The notes: generated by a model from the letters alone, not told the origin. A DNA stretch of 64,000 nt from an uncultured Ectothiorhodospiraceae bacterium (GCA_947258695.1 CAMYJG010000012.1:1-64000); one strand, 5' to 3'; positions 35,718 to 45,078 are shown, counted from the stretch's first letter. Numbers and translations are program-made.

Positions 35718-36449
35718 TTACCAAGAAGTACTGTCGTCGAGCGTTGTACCTTCTACCGGACCACTTGGACCACGTTGTTCTTTATTCAATGGATTATCTG
35801 CACGTTGCAATTCATCTTCATGAATATGCATATGTGTTTTACGACGTGGTAAGTAATGGTTAGATGGGTTAGTACCCCATTCAGGCATTAACTGATAACC
35901 GCCTTCTTCACGAATCGCAACAGAGACATCTGAATCAGCATCATGAACATCACCAAACAAACGAGCACTTGTCGGACAAGCCAATACACAAGCAGGTTTA
36001 CGTTCAGCTTCTGGTAAAGACTCATCGTAAATTCGATCAACACATAAGGTACATTTTTTCATGACCTTTTGTTCTTCGTCTATTTCACGTGCACCGTAAG
36101 GGCATGCCCATGAACAATAACGACAGCCGATACATTTATCATAATCAACTAAAACAATACCGTCTTTCTCACGTTTGTAACTTGCACCTGTTGGGCAAAC
36201 CGGTACGCAAGGTGCATCTTCACAATGCAAACAACTTTTAGGAAAGTGAACTGTTTCAGTTTTTGGAAACTCACCCACTTCATAAGTCTGAACACGGTTA
36301 AAGAAGGTACCGGTTGGATCTTTACCGTACGGATTTTCATCCGTCATAAAGCCTGCAGGACCTGAGGTGTTCCATTCTTTACAACTTGTTACGCAAGCAT
36401 GACAACCTACGCAAACATTAAGATCTATAACTAAAGCTAACTGAGTCAT
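35718..36449 (-). CDS. soeB: Sulfite dehydrogenase iron-sulfur subunit SoeB
   Basis: A 243-residue ferredoxin-like electron-transfer subunit. Four cysteine groups for [4Fe-4S] clusters are visible: CVGCHACVTSC, CLHCEDAPCVPVC, CIGCRYCSWAC and CTLC...CVLAC. This is the DmsB/SoeB arrangement of four clusters. No Tat signal is present, so the complex is cytoplasmic. Its ATG overlaps the last base of soeA, showing translational coupling. Electrons flow from the SoeA Mo site through these clusters to SoeC. Confidence 0.93.
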   Translation of the reverse strand: MTQLALVIDLNVCVGCHACVTSCKEWNTSGPAGFMTDENPYGKDPTGTFFNRVQTYEVGEFPKTETVHFPKSCLHCEDAPCVPVCPTGASYKREKDGIVLVDYDKCIGCRYCSWACPYGAREIDEEQKVMKKCTLCVDRIYDESLPEAERKPACVLACPTSARLFGDVHDADSDVSVAIREEGGYQLMPEWGTNPSNHYLPRRKTHMHIHEDELQRADNPLNKEQRGPSGPVEGTTLDDSTSW

Positions 36450-39349
36450 TATTTGGATCCTTTCGTAAACATGCCAGCAAAGAAACCTTGCTTCTTACGG
36501 CGTTCATCTGTGCCCGGAAGTTGTGGCATTTCATCAAACTGAGGGTATGATTCCTTAGGCTCATCATCTTCAGCTTTATAAACACGTACACGAACGTCAA
36601 ACCAACCTGCCTGACCTGTAACAGGATCAGAGTTAGAAATATGTTCACCACATTCGTTTTTAGGTAGCTCTTCAGAGATTAAATGATTCAACAAGAAACC
36701 TTTTTGAGATTCATTGGCGTCACCATCCAGGTTCCAGGCACCTTTTGCTTTACCCATTGCATTCCAGGTCCAAACTGTTCCTGGTTCAACGGCTTCGCTG
36801 TATCTGGCCAAGCATCTAACCTTGCCGTGCATAGATTCAGCCCACATCCAGCCACCGTCTTCGATGCCTTGCGCTTTCGCAGTAGCAGGATGAATGTGCA
36901 TGTAGTTATGCGCATGAATCTGACGTAACCACGCGTTTTGTGAATCCCACGAGTGATACATCGCCATAGGACGTTGGGTTAATGCCGCTAATGGATATTT
37001 TTGTTTGTCGGTTAACTGCACTTCTAACGGCTCTGCATAGAACGGTAATGGATCGAAATGAGTTTCAACACGGCCACGTAAATGCTCAGGTGGTTGTTTA
37101 CCATCAGATTTACCTTGTGCTGCACGACGGAATTTCATTAACACTTCAGAGTAAATATGAATGTTAATCGGTTCAGCATAACGTTGTAGAGAGTGTTCTT
37201 GTGACCACTTCAAGTAACCGCGATTCCAGTTACGCATGTACTGGTAAGACTTGGGTAAATGATGGTGGAAAACACAATTGTTTTTCTCATACATTTCCCA
37301 CTGGTTTGGATTCGGTTCACCTTTCATGAACTTCTCGCCACCTTTACCACGCCAGCCAGATAAGAAACCAATGCCAGAACCCGGCGCCGTTTCATAGTTA
37401 ACGATAAAGTCAGGGTAGTCACGGTATTTACGTGTGCCGTCTTCCTTGGTGAAAGCAGGCAGTTTTAAACGTGAACCTAATTCAATCAGTACTTCCTGGA
37501 ATGGTTTACATTCACCCTTAGGTGGAACAACAGGTATACGTACCGAATCAACGGGACCTTCAAATTCAGAAATCGGACGATCAAGTATTGAGATAACATC
37601 ATGACGTTCTAAATATGTTGTATCTGGAAGTAATAAATCCGCGTACGCTGACATTTCTGACTGGAATGCATCACAAACAATCAAGAATGGAATCTTGAAA
37701 GTGCCATCTTCATTTTTGTCATTGAGCATTTTGCGTACTTCAGACGTGTTCATGGTGGAGTTCCAGGCCATGTTCGCCATGAAGATGAGTAAAGTATCAA
37801 TGTCGTAGGGATCTTTATTGACCGCATTGGTGATCGCGTTTTGCATCATACCGTGTGCGGATAATGGGAATTCCCAGGAGAATGCTTTATCGATACGAAC
37901 CGGTTCACCTTTGTCGTCAACAAACAGGTCATCAGGCTCTGCCGGCCAACCCAGTGGCATACCATCTAGTGGCGTATTGGGTTTAACGCCTTCAGGACCT
38001 TTCGGTGTTTTCGCACATGGCGGAATCGGACGAGGGAATGGTGCTTTATGACGGAAACCACCTGGGCGGTCAATCGTACCTAAAAGACTCATTAAGATAG
38101 ACAAGGCACGAATTGATTGGAAACCATTTGAGTGTGCCGCTAAGCCGCGCATCGCATGGAAAGAAACCGGGTTACCGGTAACCGTGTCGTGATCTTTACC
38201 CCAGGCATCGGTCCAGGCAATCGGTAATTCAATTTGCTCATCACGTGCGGTGATACCCATTTCATGAGCTAGCGTTTTGATTCTGTCAGCAGGAATACCG
38301 GTCACTTCAGCAGCCCACTCAGGGGTGTATTCTTCAACACGCTCTTTTAATAATTGGAAAGCCGGTTTTACCTGGCGGCCATCCGGCATGGTGAATTCGC
38401 CCAATAAATAAGGATCTACACTTTCTTCACGCGCATGCATTGGTTTGTCGCTTGTACGATCCCACCAAACTTTATCTTGCGCTTCAAAACACTCTGTATC
38501 TTGCGGGATATCGGTGCGAACAAATAAACCGGCATCATCACTCGCTTCATCAGTGCTAACAAGTTCAGCAGAGTTTGAATATTGAACCAGGAAATCACGG
38601 TCATATAAACCGGTTTTGATAAGTTCATGAATCAGGGCAAGAATTAATGCGCCATCCGTACCCGGCTTAATCGCAATCCACTCATCAGCAATCGCTGAAT
38701 AACCCGTACGTACCGGGTTAATCGAAATAAAACGACCACCATTACGTTTGAATTTAGATAACTCAATTTTCATTGGGTTTGAGTGATGATCTTCTGCCGT
38801 ACCGATCATAACGAACAGTTTAGAACGCTCGAGATCAGGACCACCGAATTCCCAGAAAGAACCACCTATGGTGTAAATCATGCCTGCTGCCAGGTTAACT
38901 GAGCAGAAACCACCGTGGGCTGCATAGTTAGGTGTGCCGTATTGCTTAGCAAACATACCGGTAAGGGCCTGCATTTGGTCACGGCCAGTGAACATCGCAA
39001 ATTTCTTAGGATCGGTTTCACGTAAGTGGCGCAAACGATCTTCCATAATTTGGAAGGCTTCATCCCAGCTGATTTCTTCAAATTCAGCTGCACCACGCTC
39101 TGCACCTTCTTTACGTTTTAACGGTTTGGTTAAGCGGGCTGGTGAATATTGCTTCATGATGCCTGAGGCACCTTTCGCACAAATAACACCTTTGTTAAGC
39201 GGATGTTCAGGGTTACCTTGAATATAACGCACTTCGTTATCACGTAAAGTGACGCGAATACCGCAACGGCATGCGCACATATAACAAGTGGTGTTTTTTA
39301 CTTCGATTCGGCCTTCAGGTGGCTGAATTGGGTCATGTAATACGGTCAT
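36449..39349 (-). CDS. soeA: Sulfite dehydrogenase molybdopterin subunit SoeA
   Basis: Catalytic subunit of 966 residues that oxidises cytoplasmic sulfite to sulfate. It has the N-terminal [4Fe-4S] motif CYMCACRCGIRV...GVICAKG, bis-MGD binding blocks (GRDQMQALTG, GGSFWEFGGPDLERSKLFVMIGTAEDHHSN, PFLIVCDAFQSEMSAYADLLLPDTTYLERHD) and the C-terminal molydopterin dinucleotide domain (YPLAALTQRPMAMYHSWDSQNAWLRQIH). No twin-arginine signal is visible, which separates it from periplasmic DMSO or polysulfide reductases and supports SoeA. It is followed by soeB and soeC in one operon. A tetrathionate or thiosulfate reductase-type activity is the alternative, but context with aprBA and sat favours sulfite. 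Confidence 0.88.
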   Translation of the reverse strand: MTVLHDPIQPPEGRIEVKNTTCYMCACRCGIRVTLRDNEVRYIQGNPEHPLNKGVICAKGASGIMKQYSPARLTKPLKRKEGAERGAAEFEEISWDEAFQIMEDRLRHLRETDPKKFAMFTGRDQMQALTGMFAKQYGTPNYAAHGGFCSVNLAAGMIYTIGGSFWEFGGPDLERSKLFVMIGTAEDHHSNPMKIELSKFKRNGGRFISINPVRTGYSAIADEWIAIKPGTDGALILALIHELIKTGLYDRDFLVQYSNSAELVSTDEASDDAGLFVRTDIPQDTECFEAQDKVWWDRTSDKPMHAREESVDPYLLGEFTMPDGRQVKPAFQLLKERVEEYTPEWAAEVTGIPADRIKTLAHEMGITARDEQIELPIAWTDAWGKDHDTVTGNPVSFHAMRGLAAHSNGFQSIRALSILMSLLGTIDRPGGFRHKAPFPRPIPPCAKTPKGPEGVKPNTPLDGMPLGWPAEPDDLFVDDKGEPVRIDKAFSWEFPLSAHGMMQNAITNAVNKDPYDIDTLLIFMANMAWNSTMNTSEVRKMLNDKNEDGTFKIPFLIVCDAFQSEMSAYADLLLPDTTYLERHDVISILDRPISEFEGPVDSVRIPVVPPKGECKPFQEVLIELGSRLKLPAFTKEDGTRKYRDYPDFIVNYETAPGSGIGFLSGWRGKGGEKFMKGEPNPNQWEMYEKNNCVFHHHLPKSYQYMRNWNRGYLKWSQEHSLQRYAEPINIHIYSEVLMKFRRAAQGKSDGKQPPEHLRGRVETHFDPLPFYAEPLEVQLTDKQKYPLAALTQRPMAMYHSWDSQNAWLRQIHAHNYMHIHPATAKAQGIEDGGWMWAESMHGKVRCLARYSEAVEPGTVWTWNAMGKAKGAWNLDGDANESQKGFLLNHLISEELPKNECGEHISNSDPVTGQAGWFDVRVRVYKAEDDEPKESYPQFDEMPQLPGTDERRKKQGFFAGMFTKGSK

Positions 39350-39963
39350 AGTGTGGCCTTGATTACTGTGATCATTAGTGATGTTTTAATTAAGTGCGCG
39401 ATTATAGGGAGCTAACCACGCAGTGACTAATCATGTTTATTTAGTACATTATAAAATCATTATATACTAAAATAGCGCGCAATTTCACCTACCCCATTTG
39501 GGTAGTTAGAAAATAGCCTTCCATTTCAGATTAATTTAAATAAAAACCTATTTAAATTAGTGGCTTAGCCGAAAAACGAGATTGTCAGTAACTATAGACA
39601 AGCCTTGCAGATTTGCCAGTTTTAGTAGCGGCAGTTAACAATATTTCATGAGTAATAAATGATTTTAATTAGTGTGAAGAAAAGTGCTGCAAATCAGGTT
39701 TATTTTGCGTTATAGAGGTTAAAAGGCATCTATTTAAACTTTTTAACGTAAATTATCGCTTTTTAACGTAAACTGCATGAAAAAATGGTAATAATTTAAA
39801 GTTTCTATTAAATTAGCCGACACAATAAAAATCAGGCTATTGAACTAGCCAAATTAGTGCATATATTTTAGGTATATAGCATTTCGAATAATAAAAATAA
39901 GTACTGTTTAGGGTATATCAGGAACAACTTATATAGTGGTTTCAGTTTTAATTATATATTGAG
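39350..39963. other. Intergenic region between soeA and the PstS-like gene (divergent)
   Basis: No open frame worth calling is present in these 614 AT-rich bases. The soeA-proximal third contains the dyad described separately. A TATAAT appears twice on the minus strand (39448-39453 and 39459-39464) and is a plausible soeA promoter. Two copies of TTTTTAACGTAAA/T lie near 39737-39770 (CTTTTTAACGTAAATTATCG and CTTTTTAACGTAAACTGCA), a direct repeat of unknown meaning. Confidence 0.6.
39489..39505. promoter_or_regulatory. CTACCC-N5-GGGTAG dyad upstream of soeA
   Basis: A six-base inverted repeat with a five-base spacer lies about 140 bases before the soeA start and about 35-50 bases upstream of the two candidate TATAAT boxes on the minus strand, the spacing expected of an activator site. 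It resembles sites of LuxR/NarL-type regulators (TACYY half-sites), for example of the FixJ-like protein at 16.1 kb, but that connection is speculation. Confidence 0.35.
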
Positions 39964-39972
39964 GTGTCATTT

Positions 39973-40869
39973 ATGAGTTTTACTAAATATTTATCAGCAC
40001 TGGTTGCTGGAATTTTTTTAATGAATATCCAGACAGTCTCTGCAGCTGAAACCCTTCAATGGGCAGGTTGTGGTATTACCAAAAAAGCCTTTATGAAAGA
40101 GTTAGCTAAGGCTTACACCAAAAAAACCGGTATTCAAGTTAAGCTGAGCGGTGGTGGTGCGACTAAAGGTATCCGTAATGCAGCGAAAGGTGCGATTCAC
40201 ATTGGTGGTGCTTGCCGAGTTTCTTTAGAAAACCATGAAGAAGAACGTAATGCCTTCCAAATACCGGTTGCATGGGATGCGTTAGTGGCATTCGTACATA
40301 AAGATAACCCGGTTGATAATATTTCATTTAAACAATTAAACCAGGTTTACCTGGGAAAAATTACTAACTGGAAACAACTTGGTGGTAAGGACGCGCCGAT
40401 TGAGTTGTATGTACGTCGTGGAAAAATGTCGGGTGTCGGACGCACGCTACGTGAGCTGGTTTTTGCTAACTATGATCAAAAGTTTAAAGCCACTTACGTG
40501 GTTAAATCATCGGGTCCGGTTGAAAAAGGCGTGGTAAAAAATATTAATGGTTTAGGTGTTTCGGGTATCAGTAGTGCGAAAAAACGTAAGTTAAAATTAT
40601 TAAAACTTGATGGAAAAGCACCGACTTACGAGAACATCAAAAATGGTTCGTATGCCTTGTACCGTCCACTTTACCTGGTCATTAAGCGTGGTAATAAGGT
40701 ACCGCTGGTTAGAGACTTTGTTAAATATGCAGTGAGCAACGAAGGCCAGAAAATCATTCGTTCTCAGGGTACAGTGCCCTATGCTGAAGCATTGCACCTG
40801 GTAATGAAACAACTCGATCAATATGAACGTGCAAATAGAGAAGGTTTATCTCAAACCAAAGCACAGTAA
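39973..40869 (+). CDS. PstS-like periplasmic substrate-binding protein
   Basis: A 298-residue periplasmic binding protein (PBP-like domain) with a signal peptide ending at VSAAE. The mature part has the phosphate-binding-type motifs LSGGGATKGIRNAAKGAIHIGGACR and the late SNEGQKIIRSQGTVP. The start is placed at 39973, where a GAGG lies 8 bases upstream; the GTG at 39964 overlaps that site. No permease or ATPase gene accompanies it, so it may serve as a sensor or scavenging protein rather than part of a local Pst transporter. The ligand is uncertain; phosphate or another oxyanion is likely. Confidence 0.8.
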   Translation: MSFTKYLSALVAGIFLMNIQTVSAAETLQWAGCGITKKAFMKELAKAYTKKTGIQVKLSGGGATKGIRNAAKGAIHIGGACRVSLENHEEERNAFQIPVAWDALVAFVHKDNPVDNISFKQLNQVYLGKITNWKQLGGKDAPIELYVRRGKMSGVGRTLRELVFANYDQKFKATYVVKSSGPVEKGVVKNINGLGVSGISSAKKRKLKLLKLDGKAPTYENIKNGSYALYRPLYLVIKRGNKVPLVRDFVKYAVSNEGQKIIRSQGTVPYAEALHLVMKQLDQYERANREGLSQTKAQ

Positions 40870-40888
40870 TTACTTCTTTGTGTTAACA

Positions 40889-40915
40889 CAAAAGGGGCGT
40901 TATGCCCCTTTTTTA
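40889..40915 (+). terminator. Rho-independent terminator after the PstS-like gene
   Basis: AAAAGGGGC and GCCCCTTTT form a stem around GTTAT, followed by TTTTTT. It starts about 20 bases after the stop codon at 40869. Confidence 0.88.
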
Positions 40916-41285
40916 TTGCCTGCTATTTAATAGTGATTACGGCTTTCGTCACATGTTTATCCCTGCTCATATCGTTCATTGGCGCTTTGCCTCGCATAAC
41001 GAATTTAATTGAAATTTAGCTGCCGAAAATACGGCGTTTTTTTATATAACGTAAAGTGGAAGAATTTAAATAACATAGTAAATCAGTAGGTTATAGAAAA
41101 AATCATGCCGAAACTAGCGTCCGGTTACAAATAAATAAGAGGTATAAAATATATGTATAGGGGGGTAATGCATTCATGCTAGACGGTCACTCAATTTAGG
41201 AATACTCTACGCTGCAAATAATTAAAAGGGTTTCCTGTGGAGGAAGCTCGAGTCAAAAAGTCACAAAAATTTTGAGGATAACAAA
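40916..41285. other. Leader and promoter region of aprMBA
   Basis: No coding frame is supported. A weak GCCG/CGGC stem followed by GTTTTTTT occurs at 41022-41042. Further down, ATAGGGGGGTAATGCATTCATGC (41157-41178) is a striking G6 tract next to an ATGCATTCAT near-palindrome. An extended 5' leader ends in TTGAGGATAACAAA directly before the aprM ATG, giving a ribosome-binding GAGG. The promoter of a strongly expressed operon is expected here but no consensus stands out. Confidence 0.5.
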
Positions 41286-42146
41286 ATGTTCACAACCAAC
41301 CCTTTTGACGCTATCACGTCATTAATATCTACCGATGTAATGCAGATGTACGTCATTTTAATGGCTGTACTTGTTGCTGCCGGTACAATTCTTGACATGA
41401 TGCATAAGAAAAGTGCCAAGTACTTTTTCGAAAATGCAGAAAAAGCAAAGAAAAATGCAAAACGCTCAGTGAGCACTGGTGAAAAAGCTGGCCTGGCAGT
41501 TGCAACACTTGCAAACGAAGTTTTAACTTCCGGTGAGTTCAGTAACCAAAAGCGTAGAATGTCTCACCTTTTAACCATGTATGGTTTCATTATCTTTGTC
41601 GCTTCTTCTGGCTTGATGATTTTTGAATGCGAAACGTTTGCAGCAACAACACTTGCCCAGGCCTGGCACATTGGTGCACTTATGCTTGCTGTTGGCGGCT
41701 ACTGGTTCTGGTTCTTCATCCGAGTAGATGTGAATTCAGAAGGTGTTCGCTGGTACCAGTTACGTAAAGCAGATATGTTTATTGTCTCTTTACTTCTTAC
41801 AGCAACATTCGGTTTAGTTTGGTCTTACTTACAACACAAAGGTACCACTGGTGCAGTAGCTGATATGGGTTGGACAACTTTGTTCTTCGTACTTTTCGTT
41901 CTTTCAAACACATTCCTGTTCTCGACTGTAATGTGGTCTAAGTTTGCACATATGTTCTTTAAGCCAGCAGCAGCATTACAAAAACGTATTGCGCATGCAG
42001 ATGGTTCAGCAGAGAACTTGCCAGAAGACTTCGATCTGACAGATCCAGCAGTACAGGCGAAATTCCCGGATATTCCAGAATATATGGGTAAAAATCCAGA
42101 ATATATGGGGCATGGTATCCGTCGTGAACCTGCAAACCACTACTAA
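41286..42146 (+). CDS. aprM: APS reductase-associated membrane protein AprM
   Basis: A 286-residue membrane protein directly upstream of aprBA. About five to six hydrophobic helices are visible, with charged amphipathic spacers (FENAEKAKKNAKRSVSTGEK) and a hydrophilic C-terminal tail ending YMGKNPEYMGHGIRREP. Beta- and gammaproteobacterial sulfur oxidisers that lack QmoABC carry this gene, called aprM, before aprBA and it is proposed to link APS reductase to the quinone pool. The haem-free HdrE/QmoC-like fold is possible. It is 38 bases from aprB and in the same direction. Confidence 0.85.
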   Translation: MFTTNPFDAITSLISTDVMQMYVILMAVLVAAGTILDMMHKKSAKYFFENAEKAKKNAKRSVSTGEKAGLAVATLANEVLTSGEFSNQKRRMSHLLTMYGFIIFVASSGLMIFECETFAATTLAQAWHIGALMLAVGGYWFWFFIRVDVNSEGVRWYQLRKADMFIVSLLLTATFGLVWSYLQHKGTTGAVADMGWTTLFFVLFVLSNTFLFSTVMWSKFAHMFFKPAAALQKRIAHADGSAENLPEDFDLTDPAVQAKFPDIPEYMGKNPEYMGHGIRREPANHY

Positions 42147-42184
42147 ACATTAATCTAATAACAATTATTTAAGAGAGAAATATT

Positions 42185-42667
42185 ATGCCTACTTTTGTAT
42201 ATATGACTCGTTGTGATGGTTGTGGACAGTGCGTTGATATCTGCCCATCTGACATCATGCACATCGACAAAACATTGCGTCGTGCTTACAACATTGAACC
42301 TAACATGTGTTGGGAATGTTATTCATGCGTAAAAGCTTGCCCACATCATGCAATTGATGTTCGTGGTTACGCTGATTTCGCTCCACTTGGTCACTCTGTA
42401 CGTGTACATCGTGATGAAGAAAAAGGAACAATCGCATGGCGCATTAAATTCCGTAATGGCAAAAAAGACATGGATCTTTTAGCGCCAATTACTACTAAGC
42501 CTTGGGGTAGTGGACATTATGATTTAGCAAGTGTGCCTGCACCAGCTAAGGATATGGTCAACACTGAGCTACTTTATAACGAGCCTAAGTACGTTGCTAT
42601 GAATGAGAATGACTTAATGACTCTTGAATCAAATGGCTTAGAAATTAAAGAAGGGGTTTACTACTAA
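42185..42667 (+). CDS. aprB: Adenylylsulfate reductase beta subunit AprB
   Basis: Iron-sulfur subunit of 160 residues. Two [4Fe-4S] motifs are present in the first half: CDGCGQCVDICPSDIM and CWECYSCVKACPHHAIDVRGYADFAPLG, exactly the AprB pattern. The C-terminal part is the extended tail that wraps around AprA. The stop TAA shares its last base with the aprA ATG, so the two subunits are translationally coupled. In this organism it works in the oxidative direction, sulfite plus AMP to APS. Confidence 0.96.
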   Translation: MPTFVYMTRCDGCGQCVDICPSDIMHIDKTLRRAYNIEPNMCWECYSCVKACPHHAIDVRGYADFAPLGHSVRVHRDEEKGTIAWRIKFRNGKKDMDLLAPITTKPWGSGHYDLASVPAPAKDMVNTELLYNEPKYVAMNENDLMTLESNGLEIKEGVYY

Positions 42668-44574
42668 TGGGCTACAAGACAATTATTGAAGACGATATCG
42701 ATATCCTCGTCGCAGGTGCAGGCCTTGGTGGTACTGGTGCTGCTTTCGAAGCTCGCTACTGGGGCCAAGATAAAAAAATCGTTATCGCTGAAAAAGCAAA
42801 CATCGACCGTTCTGGTGCAGTAGCACAAGGTCTATACGCGATTAACTGTTACATGGGTACGCGTTTTGGCGAAAATAATCCTGAAGATCACGTACGTTAT
42901 GCACGTATCGATTTAATGGGTATGGTTCGTGAAGATCTCGCGTTCGATATGGCACGTCACGTTGACTCGGCTGTTCATCAGTTCGAAGAATGGGGCTTAC
43001 CTATCATGCGTAACACAAAAACTGGCGCATATCTTCGTGAAGGTCGCTGGCAGATTATGATTCATGGTGAATCTTATAAGCCTATCGTTGCTGAAGCGGC
43101 GAAAAAATCGGCAGACAAAGTATTCAACCGTGTATGTGTCACACACTTATTGATGGATGAAGCGAAAGAAAACCGTGTTGCGGGTGCTGTTGGCTTCAAC
43201 GTACGTACTGGTAACTACCACGTATTTAAGTCTAAGACTGTTATCTGTGGTGCTGGTGGTGCTTCAAACATCTTTAAACCTCGTTCAGTGGGTGAAGGCG
43301 CAGGTCGTGTATGGTACGCACCATGGTCATCAGGTTCTGCATACGGTCTTATGATCGAAGCGGGCGCGAAAATGACTCAAATGGAAAACCGTATCGTATT
43401 AGCACGTTTCAAAGATGGCTACGGTCCTGTTGGCGCATACTTCTTACACCTTAAAACATATACGCAAAATGCTTACGGTGAAGAGTACGAATCAAAATGG
43501 TTCCCAGCGCTTCAAAAAATGGTTGGTAAAGAATACCTGGATCCTGAAGCGTCTCATACGACTCATCGTCCAATTCCAACTTGTTTACGTAACCACGCAA
43601 TCATCTCTGAGGTGAATGCAGGTCGTGGTCCAATCCACATGGTTACAATGGAAGCATTCCAGGATCCACATTTAGAGGAAATTGGCTGGCATAACTTCTT
43701 AGGTATGACAGTTGGTCAAGCGGTTCTTTGGGCTGCAACTGACGTTGATCCTAAATACGAAAATCCAGAATTAACGACTTCTGAGCCATACGTAATGGGT
43801 TCTCATGCAACAGGTTGTGGTGCATGGTGTTCAGGTCCTGAAGATGTTTCACCAGACGATTACTTCTGGGGTTATAACCGTATGACGACGATTGAAGGTT
43901 TATTTGGTGCAGGTGATGCGGTAGGTGGTACTCCACACGCATTCTCATCAGGTTCTTTCACTGAAGGTCGTTTATCAGCTAAAGCGGCTTGTAAATACAT
44001 CGACGATGGTAAAGCTGAAGGTATCCGTGTAACGGACGCACAAATCAGCCGTCGTAAAGAAGAAATCTACAAGCCAATGGAAACGTACACTGTTGGCCGT
44101 AACGAAATCGTTGCTGGTTCGGTTAACCCGAATTACATCAACCCACGTCAAGGTCTTGACCGTCTACAAAAATTGATGGATGAGTACTGTGGTGGTTTCG
44201 GTGTGAACTACATGACGAATGACAAGCTTTTAAGCATTGGTCTTAAGAAAATGGCTATTCTTGGTGAAGATTTAGATAAAGTTGCTGCAGAAGACGTTCA
44301 CGAATTACTTCGTGCATGGGAATTGAAGCATCGTTTCTTAACTTCAGAAGCTGTATTCCAACACACGATGTTCCGTAAGGAAACTCGCTGGCCTGGTTAC
44401 TACTACCGTGGTGATGCAATGAAGGTTGATGATGAGAACTGGCATGTTTTAACAGTATCTCGTCGTGATCCTAAAACAGGTGAATACACGATGGAAAAAG
44501 CGCCTCTATACCACCTTGTAGGTGATATCGAGGACAAAGACTTAGCTAAATTAAAAGCTGAAGGTCACCACTAA
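42667..44574 (+). CDS. aprA: Adenylylsulfate reductase alpha subunit AprA
   Basis: FAD-containing catalytic subunit of dissimilatory APS reductase, 635 residues. The FAD-binding loop is VAGAGLGGTGAAFEARYWG; further family blocks are KANIDRSGAVAQGLYAINCY, REGRWQIMIHGESYKPIVAEAAK, GAGGASNIFKPRSVGEGAGRVWYAPWSSGSAYGLMIEAG and LFGAGDAVGGTPHAFSSGSFTEGRLSAKAAC. Codons are dominated by GGT, CGT, AAC and GAA, suggesting high expression. Together with sat at 58.5 kb it forms the reverse APS pathway. Confidence 0.97.
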   Translation: MGYKTIIEDDIDILVAGAGLGGTGAAFEARYWGQDKKIVIAEKANIDRSGAVAQGLYAINCYMGTRFGENNPEDHVRYARIDLMGMVREDLAFDMARHVDSAVHQFEEWGLPIMRNTKTGAYLREGRWQIMIHGESYKPIVAEAAKKSADKVFNRVCVTHLLMDEAKENRVAGAVGFNVRTGNYHVFKSKTVICGAGGASNIFKPRSVGEGAGRVWYAPWSSGSAYGLMIEAGAKMTQMENRIVLARFKDGYGPVGAYFLHLKTYTQNAYGEEYESKWFPALQKMVGKEYLDPEASHTTHRPIPTCLRNHAIISEVNAGRGPIHMVTMEAFQDPHLEEIGWHNFLGMTVGQAVLWAATDVDPKYENPELTTSEPYVMGSHATGCGAWCSGPEDVSPDDYFWGYNRMTTIEGLFGAGDAVGGTPHAFSSGSFTEGRLSAKAACKYIDDGKAEGIRVTDAQISRRKEEIYKPMETYTVGRNEIVAGSVNPNYINPRQGLDRLQKLMDEYCGGFGVNYMTNDKLLSIGLKKMAILGEDLDKVAAEDVHELLRAWELKHRFLTSEAVFQHTMFRKETRWPGYYYRGDAMKVDDENWHVLTVSRRDPKTGEYTMEKAPLYHLVGDIEDKDLAKLKAEGHH

Positions 44575-44657
44575 GCAAATAAAGGCTTGATTATTAAGCT
44601 GTAAATTTATTTGCTACAAGAAAAGGACTGGCATGTATAATGTCGGTCCTTTTTTTA
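44575..44657 (+). terminator. Tandem hairpins and rho-independent terminator after aprA
   Basis: Immediately after the aprA stop, GCAAATAAA and TTTATTTGC (44575-44614) form a first AT-rich stem with inner AGGCTT/AAGCT pairing. A second hairpin, AAAAGGACTGGCAT with ATGTCGGTCCTTTT around GTATA (44621-44653), is followed by a T run and is a canonical terminator. The first stem may protect the abundant aprMBA message from 3' decay. Confidence 0.88.
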
Positions 44658-44727
44658 TCTATACTGGGTATCTTTTCCCCGTTATAGATAAGGTTAAGTA
44701 AATGTAAGAAATAGACAGAGATTTAAG

Positions 44728-45078
44728 ATGAACATTATTGAAAATACAGATGAAGAAATTTTAGCGGAAGCTAACCCGATGTGGGCCGATCTTGTTAAAT
44801 ATTCAAATGAAGGAAATTACGGTGCCTTCACTCGTAATTTTTCTGCTTCATTTATGAAAGGTGCCAATGAAGTTGAAATGGGTAAACAATTTGCCAGAAG
44901 TGATTTAGCTAAAAACTTATCAGAAGATTATACCTACCTGGGCATGATACGCCGTGGGGAATATGTCACCGTTTTATATAAGGTGATCAATAAAAAATCG
45001 CAAGGTGAATGGCTGGGACGACTGGTACTCGGTTATGAAAAAGATAAAGTTAAAATTTTTGGCGCGACTCTATTTTAA
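44728..45078 (+). CDS. Small conserved-looking protein downstream of aprA
   Basis: A 116-residue soluble acidic protein without signal peptide or cysteine. The sequence has an N-terminal helix (DEEILAEANPMWADLVKYSNEGNYGAFTRNFS), a middle helix and three C-terminal strands (YLGMIRRGEYVTVLYKVI, GEWLGRLVLGYEKDKVKIFGATLF). This helix-then-curved-sheet pattern is compatible with an NTF2/DUF4440-like cone fold, but I do not recognise a defined family. It has its own leader after the aprA terminator. Function unknown. Confidence 0.7.
   Translation: MNIIENTDEEILAEANPMWADLVKYSNEGNYGAFTRNFSASFMKGANEVEMGKQFARSDLAKNLSEDYTYLGMIRRGEYVTVLYKVINKKSQGEWLGRLVLGYEKDKVKIFGATLF

Noticed and set aside
41286-42146. 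Calling the protein before aprB QmoC
   Set aside because: No QmoA or QmoB genes and no ferredoxin-type cysteine motifs are present in it. The position and the purely membrane-spanning character fit AprM.
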